Source: Lingula anatina (Eukaryota; Brachiopoda; Lingulata; Lingulida; Lingulidae). From it: a DNA stretch of 64,000 nucleotides. The position numbers were made by a program, and so were the translations under genes. Where the stretch lies: NCBI RefSeq assembly GCF_001039355.2, contig NW_019774737.1:462889-526888 (forward strand), in the 5' to 3' direction. The notes under the pieces were generated by a model. That model was not told the DNA's origin. It was given only the letters and a program-made list of their open reading frames with translations, and did no database searches. Shown here piece by piece: positions 49,130 through 62,300 of this stretch (positions within the stretch are counted from its first letter, which is position 1; the number at the start of each line of letters is the position of its first letter).

Positions 49130-52100
49130 ACGAAGGACTTGGTATTTCCTTTACTCTAATCTTCTGTTGCAGTTGATGCGATATTACCCGGTATTGTTTG
49201 CTCAGGTCGTAAGCAATCTCTTTGCATCAGCGATAAAGGAAAACTGAAGTGAGAAAATTAAGAAGGAGCAGAGCGTGTTCGTTGAACAGACTAATTTAGG
49301 TGTCCGATAAGGATTACTTGCCGTTTCTCCTACCCTGTAATTATTATGTGGCCTCTATTGTTCGACCATACGGCAGGGTTGGGTAAGGTGACTTTTCGGC
49401 GGCACTGTGACGTGTAGGTATGATTAAAAAAACAGAAATCGATACAGATTGATTGACTGTAAACAAGAATGTTCCAAGTAAATAACACAGCTATGCACCT
49501 GCTTTTCATTAGTTAATCTTTGAAGATACAAAAAATGATGGAAATTTTATTGATTATTTTACTATAAATGCCTACCCCACAATTAGCGGTATCAAGAAAT
49601 CGAAAGTATTTTCTTACCCTTTCATCTGATATTTCTATGTTGCGAACAAAATATCGAGCTGCTATAACAACACGTTACAGATTAACAGAACAAAAAAAAT
49701 TTACCACCAAAACTTTTAGAAGGACCTCTTTTTGGTCCATTTTCTGGTCCTACTAGTATCAGCCAGACAAACCAGTGCATTTATTTGTGCTTAGATGTAC
49801 ATACATCTACTATTTCACACTTTTGTGAGATTTAGAATACAGGTATGATGATGAAATATCCATGGTCTTCAAGACACATCACGCGCTCAGTTAGACATTT
49901 TTCGGCCCTTTAAGGATACTGTAAGCGTTTGCCAAAAACAGATAAATCTTCAGTGTTCATTAACTAAATTAATTAGCATTTACACACTTGTCATCTTACG
50001 GGTGGCGTCAGAATTGTGATTATCGGGTAAAAATAGAAAATATGTTTCTCAAATTTCTCCTTTACCTGAGTACCCACAAAAACCGTTTTAACGCCAATTT
50101 AATGACACTCCAAAATCCTGTCAGCGATTTTTAAAGGCCTGTTAGGTTTCATCGTTAATAAAGCAAAACAATGCCTTTGTAAAATGAAAATCTGTAGTTA
50201 AGAGCTCATAACTCCAAAACAAAATATTAGAACCAAAATGACAGCACTTGATTAAAGCCAATATACTTGTGGTCAACTTTGCCATTTTCGTGATATTTTT
50301 TAGGGGTGTAGTTACGCCCCACACCAAATAATTACATGCATCTCACCTCAAAAAAATAAAGGTGTTAAATTGACGATTTAACGCCGACTGATGGACTTAA
50401 GTCGCTTGGTCTTACAAGTTTCTTACGGTCGCAAGCAGTCGGCAGCAGGTCGCTAGAAGGTTCCAATTGTAACTGCATGGTCGATTGGCGGTCCAAAGTA
50501 CCTTGGTCGTTAACAAGTTTCTTACCGATCGCAAACATTCGAAAACATGTCACTGGAAAGTTGAAAGCGAGCACAATAAATCAGGCGTAGGAAAGTGGTC
50601 TACCAGTATTTGGGCGAAGACTATTCTTTTCATATTTTGTCATGGGTGTCTTCTAAATATCAAGATAACAAACCATAGTATTTTAGAAAATGAAAACAAA
50701 AATTGCATTTTTCCCAAAAGTTGCAAGTGGCAAGTATAACCGTTCAATATAACCGCTGAATCTTGAGTGACCTAATTTCATCCCCTCAAAAACAAGAGCT
50801 GCAGAAGCGTAAAAGTGTCATGTGAAAAAATACGTCGCGATTACGAAATACAAAGTCATGATAACGACAAGATATAGAATGTTTTAATGTCACTTGTCGG
50901 CTTTGATAAGGTTAGCGGAGCCAAAAAAGTTATTAAGCTCTCCTCATGAAAATTGCGGAAACTTTATTATTTAATTTCGAAATAATTCAATTGATAATAT
51001 AATGATATTTATACCAAAAGGTAAGCTACGTTGTTTCAAAATTACCTAAATTAATTGTGATCAAGGAAAAATTATTTAATTAATTTTTTATTTGATTTAT
51101 TTTGATTTATTTTTATGAACCTCTTCTTCATGAACATGTTTGAATTAACCGAGCAATCCTTATCCTGTGAACAGCAATGCCTGCGTCTGGCAAGTTAAGT
51201 AGCAAAGTTATTATTCGCACAAAATTTTATCGATATTTGTGTGCAGCACCATTTTCGCAGAATTTACGTTACATGATCTATTAATTAAATGCCGATGGCA
51301 GATTTCTAATAGTTAGGTGTCTTTCCTTCATATCTGGGTAGACAATCGGTAAAATAAAACAGAGTACAGTCCCGACTGTACTATGAAAAATATTCAACAG
51401 CGAGAGCTACGAAATAGGACCCGGGGCGGACGAATAACCTGTGTACATGTACAGTTACCCGAAAACAGTCCACCTACTAAATATCATTTTTTAAACTATT
51501 TATCTCCTCCAAATGGGTTCTGCTTAGACAATCACTAGTGCCTATCTGCTTTACTTAGTGATCTAATTTTCTCAGTGATCTTATGCCTCAAATGCTCTCT
51601 CTCAACAATTTAATCATTGAATCAATATTTTAAAACAGCAGAAGCGATAAAGGCAATTTCATGTATGAGTGGAGAGAGAGATCGAAGCGGGGGACTAACA
51701 TATTGACATAAAGTTTAGTATATGAGTATAGCCATTTTAATTTTACCTATTCCTTTTAAATCGTGCACATTGATACCTATTATCCAACCTTACCTTCAGC
51801 CACAGTATCACGAATCGAAGTCCATCAAAATGAAACCTGTTTAAGTATCTGAGAAGGTCCCAACGCCGTGGTGCTTTGTCAGAGCAACGCCAGCATCCGA
51901 TCGTTAATATTGGTGACGTACATGTATGATTTAAAAAAAAACAGAAATTGATACAGATTGATTGACTATGAGCAAGAATGTCCAAAACAAATAACGCAGC
52001 TATGTGCCTGCTTTTTACTATTACATGTCCGGAGGTAAAAAATTGATTAAAACATTGTTCCGCTTACAGAGGGGTGACATAAGTAGCCTACTGAATAGGC

Positions 52101-52130
52101 AGCGCCTGTGTAAATAGTGCTCTATGTTAG
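49130..52130. other. No gene recognised
   Basis: Unique-looking AT-rich sequence on both strands. No splice-compatible domain exons, RNA genes or clear repeats were recognised, except that the GATACAGATTGATTGACT phrase near 49440 recurs near 51950. Confidence 0.5.
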
Positions 52131-52437
52131 ATCGCATTCACAACGAGTTGAGCCAGGCTTTACAAATCCTGGGGACTAAATATGGGGACGTATATGAAAG
52201 AAAAACCGCCTAATCTTTTAATAGTCTCTCCGCCTCTCACACGCCTCCCCATGTGTCGTCCCAATGGAGCCGAGATTTAATGACTGTCCCCCCGCAGGGG
52301 CGACGTGTGGGGAGGCGTGTGAGAGGCGGAGAGACTATTAAAAGATTAGGCGGTTTTTCTTTCATGTACGTCCGCCATATTTAGTCCCCAGGATTTGTAA
52401 AGCCTGGCTCAACAGTTGAACTCGTTGTGAATGCGAT
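52131..52437. repeat. 307-bp large imperfect palindrome
   Basis: The left arm starts ATCGCATTCACAACGAGTT and the right arm ends with its reverse complement; both arms contain CCGCCTAATCTTTTAATAG or its complement. The loop is short, near 52255-52290. This is a foldback (MITE-like) structure without coding potential, lying about 110 bp before a Tc1-like pseudogene. Confidence 0.85.
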
Positions 52438-52547
52438 ACATGTTTTTCGGTTTATTGCTCGCTTTACCAGTGATAAGTTTTCAACCATGTGTACTATAAA
52501 AGGTGCCTCCGAAGGTGAAAGGTCCTTCTAGCTGTCACGTTGCCACC

Positions 52548-53489
52548 ATGGTGAAGGCACGGGAGCTCACAAATGAAGAAAGAAATGAAATTGTTTCTCT
52601 GAGGGAGGAGGGTATCAATGTTACTCAGATAGCTACCAGATAAAGTGTATCTCGTCAGACTGTGTATAGGTTTGCAGAAGGATGGAGGACACTGGTGATG
52701 CCCATAAGTTACACCGAAGTGGTCGCCCAAGGAAGGCTAATGCCAGAGACGACAGGCGCCTTTTTTATGCTGTCAAGGAGGTTGGAGCCGTGCAGGGAAT
52801 TTGCGTTGAAACTTGTCGCGCAGTTTGCAGGTTGAGTTTAGCAAATGAACTGTAGAAAGAAGGCTCCATGCTTCCGGTATTCAGAACAAGGTTGCCAGGA
52901 GGAATTGTTTTTTTTTCTGACGAGTCCACATTCACAGTTAACATCGTGGGTGGGCAAGTGAGGGTATGGAGAACATCGTCCACTTGTCATCTGCCAGAGA
53001 ATATGCATTTTCTCACTAGACAGTCCACTTCAAAAATGGTTTGGGGGTGCATTGATTTCTACGGTATTGGTGAGCAGGTGTTAATAAGCGGAAATTTGAA
53101 TCACGATCGATACATTGAAATTCTAGACCAGCACCTTTTAGCATCGGTAGAAAACATCTTTGGGGACATTAACCATCCGTTTGTATTTCAAGATAATAAC
53201 GCTACACCACACAGGACCAGGGCAGTGCAAGAGTGGCTTAGTCAGCATGGTGACAACAGGGTGGACTGGCCTGCCCAATCAACCAGACGCAATCCCCATT
53301 GAAAACCTGTGGCAAGATATTTGAAAACAAGTGGTAAAGGATCGCTCTTTTACCAGAAACGATCTAATCCAAAGTGTCTTCAGAGCCTGGGCCAACATAG
53401 CTCCCAGAAGATTAACGAACCTTTATCAGTTTATGCCTAGAAGGATGGTGGCCATATTGAGATCACGTCGCTATCCTACAAAATACTAA
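52548..53489 (+). pseudogene. Tc1/mariner-type transposase pseudogene
   Basis: A start-like ATG at 52548 opens a helix-turn-helix region (LREEGINVTQIAT), with an in-frame TAA soon after. A longer open part (52868-53302) contains SDESTF, MVWGCIDFYG and FQDNNATPHRTRAVQEWL, and then NP..ENLWQ-like remains in another frame. The sequence ends PTKY at 53489. The order and spacing fit a full-length Tc1-like transposase of about 310 residues. Several stops and shifts make it inactive. Confidence 0.85.
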
Positions 53490-53539
53490 TTCTGACATAA
53501 TAACATGTGTTATGTAAACCTAAAATAAAGATTGACACT

Positions 53540-54800
53540 TGACACAATCAGCTTTCAATAAAATGCCAATTGAAAAAACTAACAAATCCAGCTGTTGTTC
53601 CCCTGAAAGAAAAAAGAAAAATGGCCGGCCTGCAATACTTTTGTCAACCCCCCCCCCCCCCCCGAAACAAGCTTCAAGGGTTTCGCGACATCAAAAGCAT
53701 TTTCTCATCCAGTCATATGACATTTTAAGATGAAAATCCATTGTATCTAGTGGAGGAAATGTCAAACTCAATTCCTGAAACAGAATAAACGAATAGACAA
53801 AGAAACATCTTTCCATTTTTACTTCATACCCTTGTGATGAGATAAATTGATAGGATGTGTACACGGCAACATACAACCGCAATTGTCCATTAAAGACTAC
53901 ACCAGAATAATAGGGGGATGGAGTAGCAGAATTCACAAGTCAAGTGTGGGACATATTGTTCTTTGCTTCATTTCTGGTCATACAAATGTTCAAGTTTCAG
54001 TCAAACGAAAAGGCATGGGAGACCGGGGCTTGTAGGACTCCGGGATAAATAGACCAGTCGTCATTTTATGATCGTGAAAAAGGTCCCACGATACACAAAA
54101 CTTGATCACATGATCGAGGAACGTGACCATATCCAACAATGCCAAGAAGGTATCGGACAGAAAGAAATATACAGTACTTGAATGGTGAGTCCAAATGAAA
54201 CGTTTACTGCATCTTTAAGTAACTTTGTTGAAGAGACTTTTAAGGTCACTTTGTCCACTTGTGATGATATAGATGCATAAGGTGTGTACATGGCATCATA
54301 CTAGAGCAATGTTTTCCATAAAAGTCTATACATACGACTACATTGTTTAAAGATGCAAAAAGCCTGGAGTTACTTGGGGCACTATTGGATTAGGGCAAAT
54401 TGGACCCTAGAGACAACTTGCATCCAAGGCAAGGGTCCAAATTACCCCATAGGCCTTGCAATGCAAAAAACATATATCATGGTAGTTGATGGTTTGATTG
54501 GAATTATTTGAAAAGATGCTGTTTTATTTTCAAGAAATTCAGTTTTATTGATTGAGGGGCGTGATTGCAGAGAACAATAAGGAAGATATTTAAATAGCCT
54601 CTTTTTAAGTCAATCGATCAAACGAACAGTTACATTGTGCCATGGCATATGTTCTAGAATGTTTTATAGCTTTGTACGATGGCTAGCTTATTTGAAAGCA
54701 AATAGAGAGTGTGAAGCAGCAGAAATTCACCTCCTCCCCTTAGGAACAAAATCTTACTTGAATAAAACGCACCCATGAGTTTGCTTTTCCCATTTCAGGA
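53540..54800. other. No gene recognised
   Basis: Apart from a C run near 53648-53662, no coding exon or repeat is recognised. Confidence 0.5.
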
Positions 54801-54806
54801 TGGAAT

Positions 54807-55038
54807 TACACGCACTGAACAATAGAAGTGTCACCCCTACTGAACCAATACTTTGGTGGAGATAAATGACTGTGGAATGATATGCTTCTGGTGTCATTTT
54901 ATTGACATCAAATTTCACAGAAACGGTTCTGACTGAACAATTCAACTGTATCAATATTCTTATATTCCGTCTCTTCAGGTTTATAACTTTGATTACTCAG
55001 ATTCAGGGGGTGACACTTCTATTGTCCAGTGTGTGTAT
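54807..55038. mobile_element. MITE with CACACTGGACAATAGAAG inverted ends (TA-type)
   Basis: About 31-bp inverted ends include GAACAATAGAAGTGTCACCCC on the left and its near-complement on the right, each beginning with TA, which suits a Tc1/mariner-type target. It is the uninterrupted relative of the nested cluster at 23917-24544. Confidence 0.72.
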
Positions 55039-55039
55039 T

Positions 55040-56300
55040 TGCCTCTATATAAGAGACCATGATTCAGTTCCCCTGTGTAAAAACTGTTCTGTGTGATGTT
55101 TAGTTTGTTTCGAGTTAAATAAATTATTAGCTAGAGTCAACTGGGAATGAGTTTAGAGCAACAAATCTGTTTAGGAACAATCGCCAAGGTCTTAACTTCA
55201 TATGCAACGTGACTATTTTGCAAATATAATATTAGGTGGCTCACAATTTAAGCGGGGCAAGTTGGCCCCAGCAGGGTCGGGGCAAGTGCATGTATGCACC
55301 CCATACTTAAATACAAAAAGTATTCTATGTAAACTGCATAAAATGCATCTATACACATTTTTATTTAATTCAATTGAATTGATTTTATTTTTAAGAGTCT
55401 CAGAAATATTGAGGTTTTGATACGATACCGTCATTACTTTTTTGTCTGTGTTGAAAATAACAATACACAAGCCCAAATACCTATGAATCAAACTAGGCTT
55501 TTTATTACAAAATAAATTAATAATAGTATGAAACATGTTTTAAAGGTAGTTTTTGTACGATAACGAATAATGAACTCTTGACTTAAAAGTCACTAATACA
55601 ATTTCGACCTTAAACTGGTATCAATTAAACAATCATTTGATTTTTAACATAAGATTCACAAGTGTACATACAATATGTATCTGCCCTTGTATTGTCAGTG
55701 TGAGCAACGTGTACTTTACGCATCGTTTTGTATTGAAAACATCGTAAACAAGCATACAAATGCCGAGTTTGTTATGTTGCATCAGGTGCTTCTTTTTTAT
55801 ACTTGCCACGCAGAGTGTCTGCGTATTTAGCATGACGGAAAAACAGCGAAAAACACATACTTCCGGTTTCCGTCGATTCTTTGAAAGTGTTGATTTCTTG
55901 AAGGGTGAGCCAATCCTTCCTTTGAAGAAATTTGCAGGATATCCAGGTAAAAAAAAATGGCCCAAGCATCATCATTTGCATCCATGCGATTGTTTATTCT
56001 TTAATGATAAAAATACCTCACTTCGGAGGACTTTGCAGAATGCACCTCATGCACATAAATTTAAAAATGCAAAGTACGTTCATTTAAAAGTTTTATTACT
56101 CAAGGCTATAACGTGCAGGGCCAAGATTTCCTTCTTTTCATAACGGACGTACTGTATACCCAGACTTTTCCACTTTCCGGGCTGTGTCCCCAAATTGTAC
56201 ACCTTTTTGGAAACGCTTCTAAAACAAAAAGCACGCGGCGGTTTCGTTTGCATCGCTTATCTCTCCATTAAATACCTTCCTACTGCATCCGATAACCTTT
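55040..56300. other. No gene recognised
   Basis: It lies between the MITE and the last exon of gene E. An open frame at 55760-56143 (+) has no recognisable domain and no splice support, so it is not called. Confidence 0.5.
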
Positions 56301-56306
56301 AAATTT

Positions 56307-59300
56307 TTATGCATCACTTTTTCCAGCTGGTTCAGCCTTTGCTGATCGACTTTGTATGTTGTCTTTAGCCCACAATGTATGGCGCTTAAAAGTCCCTATG
56401 TCAGAAGCAATTACGGACACAACCACGGAAACTACAAATATCACCCCAACACTTCCGGTGACAACGGCGCCAGGGGCCTCCTTTGGTGGGTAGCGAGCGG
56501 TGCGCTTTTCTACCTTGATGGGGTGGCCTGAAAATACACATACTTGTATCTATTATCGCTAAATAATTGATGTTCTTACAAGCAGCAAATCTATCTGAGA
56601 GATTGGTTGAGATGCAATCCCATTTATACTTTGTGCTCTGCCACACCATTGCACCCTGAGCTTCAGAGATAACTTGACACTGACCTCTTCACAATAGCCC
56701 ATCTTCATCGTGTCAAGTTACCTCTGACCACATTCGATTGCCCCCGCCGCCCGCCAATCAAATTTAAAGCCCGCACTCAATGACTCATTGAACGATCTAG
56801 CCAATGAACGTGAACGAGTCAAAGCGCGCTTTGTTCAAATCCGGACCAATCAGAGATAAGGCTCAATATCAGGAACTTGCCGTAACCTGTGGGCAGCACG
56901 CAAAATACATCATCCCTCAGTAGATAATGATGCAGGGCCTCAAACTGCTCTGGTTTCAATTCCGATATACTCATATTTTGCAAAGAATCAAGAGATAACT
57001 TAACACATTATTTTACGTAGTCACTCGTAGAAGACGCCATGCTTTCTTTGTGTACGGTTATGCACTCGGCACTACTCGGATGTCTCCGCACTCGACAATA
57101 ACTTTGTTGTTAGTATGGAGCTTGCGGAATCAGCCGAGGATTACCGATTGACGGTCAACCAATCAGCGTTTTCACCAAACTTTGGTGAAAAATTTTGAAA
57201 CTTGGATTCGATTGGCTTATATAAACTAGGTCAAACTATTTTCGTCAGAGGTAACTTGACACGATGAAGATAGGCTATTGTGAAGAGGTTAGTGTCAAGT
57301 TATCTCTGAAGCTCAGGGTGCACCATTGCCAATTTTCCCCCAATTATGAGGACAATGGTTGTAATGCTTCCAAAGTTTAGGGTAAGTTTAGGGTAAGGGA
57401 AACCCTCCAATCGATACACATGAACTACGGAATGAAATTCCACGCGCGCCACACACAAATATGAACTGTGTCGCAAGACACGCTGGAAATTGAAAAGATC
57501 TAGGCGAGGCGAACCACCCCTGCAAGGAAGAGCGTGTAATTTCCTTGAGGAAAATCAAATCAGTAAAATGAAAGTGTAGATTTTTTAAACAAGCTAGCTG
57601 CAGTCGTGTAGTCCATATTTCAGAAGTCTGTAATGCCTTTAACTCACTTGCACATACGATATCTGGGGGAAGCCAGTCCCCTTGAGCTGTGCATCTACTA
57701 AACCGCTGTGTATCGCCAGTGGAGAAAACATAACCGTCGGTGCAGTTGTATTCGATCTTGGTGTCGTACATCCATGATGTCTGGTTATCGTCCAGTGGCT
57801 CGCTGTAGTTTGCAAACACACCAACAGGTGGTGGCACAGTGCAATTGATGACTGAAACAAGGAGATATACACTGTATAACAGTTGGTGAAAGTAGGCTTT
57901 AAAATATTTTTTATTCTTTTGATTGGCAGAAGCGAGTAGTTGCCTTAACTGTATTTGACAACAGTTCCAATAGTAAAAAATGCATCTGCATACGAATAAA
58001 GTGTGTACTATTTGCCTGCCGATTTTACGTGGTGAATTTTTTATGCGTTACGCTCTCGTCTGGAAGTATAACTGTTTTTAAAGCGGAAAATACAGGCGTG
58101 CAATTCTAACCCTTCACAAAATACACTCCGATTTCAACTACAGTAAATAATCAAACATCCTACAAACCTTGACAACCAATGGGACTTAATGCAGGTGTCC
58201 AGGTTGCAGACATTCCGCAGGTCTGGTTCCCTGTCTTTGAACCGTCCGGCATCATAAATCCTTTATCACATACATAAGTTGCCACGCTCTGGTAGGTCAG
58301 ACCAGTAGAGTTGATGACTCCATTTGCGATTGGCGTCAACTGAGGGCAGGACACCGCTAGAATGCAAACTTAATAATTAGTATGCCTTCGTGATTTAATG
58401 CATTAATATATTAAAGCCCCTACACCAATGTTAAATTTTTACTAGAAAAATGTGATGTTTGGGGTATCTTGCAGTTCTGAGAATCAGAAGGATAAGCCCT
58501 GTATTGTGAATTTCAAAAGAAACTGACTAAATGCTGAACACTTCTAGTAAAAGACAAGTATCGATGACCTTCCAAATGAAATGTGCGTTACATACCTACA
58601 CAGGCTGGAATCCCCGTGACCGTCCATGCTCCAAGTTCATTACACCTGGTAGACCTTGTAACAGTGCCATCAGAAAACATATATCCACTGTCGCATGTAT
58701 AACCAACCACAGTGTCATAGGCTGTAGAGGAGGTATTGTAACTGGCAAACGTCACGTTCTGTACAGCAGGACAGGTGAATTCTGTAACATATCGAAGTGT
58801 GTCACTTATGTTCGTTTGAGCTAAAGGAAACTGCAAAGTCAAATCAAAACACCACTGTAACCTCAAACCACCTCCTTATCATATGATACGTCATATTTAA
58901 ACATTAACAAGCTCAAGCTGCTGATACTGATTGTAGTCTTGTATTATCTAACTGTCGCGTAAAACTTATGTCTCACATGTGGCGTCAGACTGAAATGTGA
59001 CAGTCATACTTACGGTCACAGCTTGCTGGTACGGCTGGTGACCATGTGCCGTCAGCCTGACATGACACAGTGTTAATTACGGTCACAGTTTGCTATTACG
59101 GCTGGTAACTATGTGCCGTCAGCCTTACATGTCACAGTCATACTTACGGTCACAGCTTGCTGGTACAGCTGGTGACCATGTACCGTCAGCCTGACATGTG
59201 ACGGTCATAGTGGTGCTGCTGAGAGAATTAAACTGCCATCCACCGTTGCATGTCAAAGTTACCGAGGTGCCATAGTTTCTGACTGCCGATGATGCTGTTG

Positions 59301-62300
59301 CCTGTACAACACTCAGAGCGGGACACTGCACGACTGGAAAAAGAAATATCCAGTTGCCAAAAGAAGTTGTCATTATCTTTGGATAGGGACTTTAAAGTCG
59401 TTAAAGGGCATGACCATTTTCATTTTGCAGAACCAATGTGCTACGACACTTAAAACTGTATAAACCGTTTTATAACAGGTAATACATGGGTAATATTTCA
59501 GACTTACAAGTACAGCTGCTTGGTATAGATTGGTCCCAACTGGCCGTGTTAAGGCAGTTTGCTGTGAGAACGGTGTTTGATGTTCCTGGTATCAAATGGT
59601 TGGCGTTGCACGTTATGGTCACTACACTACTAACGTTGTAATAGTCGGACAGGGTGACAGAGGCAGTGTTCGCTACATTAACAGGTCGACACTGGACAGC
59701 TGTAAAACATCATGTATGGGCAATAAATAAATGTGAATGAACAACTACACCAACCACATAATATTAACTTTATTGTGTAAATATAATCAGATCATCTGAC
59801 AATATAATACCAACTGGAAGGTATATTTGGTGGGCTTGGACAAATGTCAATGATCGAATTTTATCCATTGAAACACCTTGTGTTATCAACACTTACGCAC
59901 GCACTCTGTGAACTCCTTATCCCAGGTTCCATTCTCTGTGCAGGTCACTGTCTCGGTCAGCGTGTATGTAGGGTACATATAACCCGCATCACAGCTCAGA
60001 CCCACCGAGGTATTGAAGTTGGTGTTGTTGTATGTGTCCACACTGCCCAGATTGATAGACGACGAATTCAGTTCTGGACAGGTGACAACTACAAGTAAAA
60101 TAGAGAGTGTGAACTAATAGAGTGTAAGTGCTCTGACATTGTGGAGGTCTGATGAACAGTATTCTGCTAAGGTATGATTTTTTTTTTGACATTATGTAAG
60201 TTGTGTGGTATTGACGTGCGAATTGAATGAGATGTGATGTACTAATCTGTGTTAGTTTTGATATAGTTGATATTGGCTTTGTTGTGATTTACTATTAAAA
60301 AATGTGTTAAGTTCCACTTACTTTGACAAGTCTGAGTTGCTGTCCAGTTCCCCCCAAACTGACATTCTACAGTGTAAGAATTGTTGCCGTCCGGTAAAAC
60401 GTAACCAGGGGCGCACGAATAGGTGAGCACGGCACCGACAGACGAGTTGCCATTGAAGTCATTGACAGTATTAGACACATTGACAGGAACTCCACATGGG
60501 ATCACTGAAATATAAAGATACGGTAAAGCAAATACACAGGCTGAATAAGCAAAAGCGTACAGGTTGCATACATGTGTCTAGGGCCGTGACCTTGCATCAA
60601 ACACGACGAAAATGCAAATACAAATGCAAATTACTGTATTAACTCGAGTGTGCTTTATTTGGCATGCATGGTCACCAATGCCCCTTCCACTCCCGGAACA
60701 TTGTCTCGGACTGTGATTGGCGTCCTGCTCAGGTATCCCGCATTTGTCACAGCGATACCTCCCTTCAAAAACCGCATTTGAACTCACACGAATTGAATTT
60801 TTAGTACTATTTCACTGTGATTTACTTGGTCAGCCTTTGTCGGATATTGCATTAACAGACGACCAGGGTTTTTTAATTTCTTACTGCTTATGTATAGTTT
60901 CTGCAGGTGGATGTTGCGGTATGGTATAATTGGGCCATACTTACTTTGGCATGAAGACGGGGTACTCCAATATGGTCCAAACATGCACTGACTGGACGTA
61001 GAACTGTTACCATCCGCCATCTCGTAACCCGCCACGCACGTGTACGTCACAATGGCGCCAACAGAGGAGTTGCTGGAGTAGTCATTGTTGGAATTACCAA
61101 CAGTGGGCGGGGCATCGCACGGAGTAGCTATGAAGATAAAATGGCGTCACATCAGGGAATAAAAAAGGTGGACACGATACACTCATGTAGGTTTCACTGA
61201 GTATATAAAGCATTTGACTGTTTACTGACTGTAAGCAGAGAAACATTTATCCAGACACAGAGCCCTGCGTCAGCCGCTGCGTACGTTGAAGGTAAACCAA
61301 GACCCAACGTGTGAATGTTCTGCTTAAAAAGGTATTTTTTAAATAAGTAAGCATCATACGCGTACGGGTGGTTCAAAAAAGCTATATTGCGCAGGGATGG
61401 TGCATAACTTGTCTCAGGCAATCACAATTCAAATAAAAATAATCAGCGAAAAAATAATGGGCGAAAAAAACGTGTTGTCATTTGTTATTTTAATGAGTGA
61501 AACAAAAAAAGGAATTAAACTAAAAGTAACAAAATACCACCAAATTCAGTTTGCGTGGAGTACTTGGCGCCACAAACCCTCTCCTGTAACGTGAAACATA
61601 CTAGATAGCACAGTTCATTTGGTTTTTATAAACATTGACAAAACTGTATTATTGGCATACTGTACCAGAACAGACAGGAGTTGCTGACCACGATCCTCCA
61701 ATCTGGCATTCTATAACCATGCTGCTATTGCCGTCCGCCATAGAATACCCTGAATTGCACGTGTAGTTTACAGTGATTCCTACGGATGTGTTCCCGGTAA
61801 AGTCGTTGGTTGACTGGGAAATGTTAGCAGCTGCTGGACAAGGTACTTCTGCAATGACAACCCAAAAACGTCTTTTTGTAATGTTCAAGAACAAGAATTA
61901 TACAAATAGGAATCTATAAATGTAGTATTACAGAAAAAAGAGGTTATAAAATTGGTTATGGATGGTTTACAAGTTAAAATGTTTATATTGAGCCAAACTA
62001 GCTAAAATGAACCTACTCTGACACGTAGGAACTGTCGTATCCCAGTCCACCCCTGCTCCAGAAATGTCACATGTCAGTGTTTTAGTGGTCCCTCCTCCCG
62101 GTAGACCATATCCGTTATCACAAGTGAACTGTACCACAGACCCAAACACGTAATTGCCGCTTGTGTCATTGGCTGTGGCGTGGTTAGCTGCTGTCAGGGT
62201 ATAGTTATTACAAGGTTGTGCTGAAAAAGAAATTAGAAAAAAAAATAACACGTACAACTCTGTTTTCTATTTCATTGAATACGTAGCCGCAAATTTCTAT

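Noticed and set aside
50365-50739. Pair of overlapping frames on opposite strands
   Set aside because: Short, without domain or splice support; both sit in sequence that looks non-coding.
55760-56143. 127-residue plus-strand frame near the gene E 3' end
   Set aside because: No domain, no splice context, overlapping antisense frames and no repeat of the frame elsewhere.
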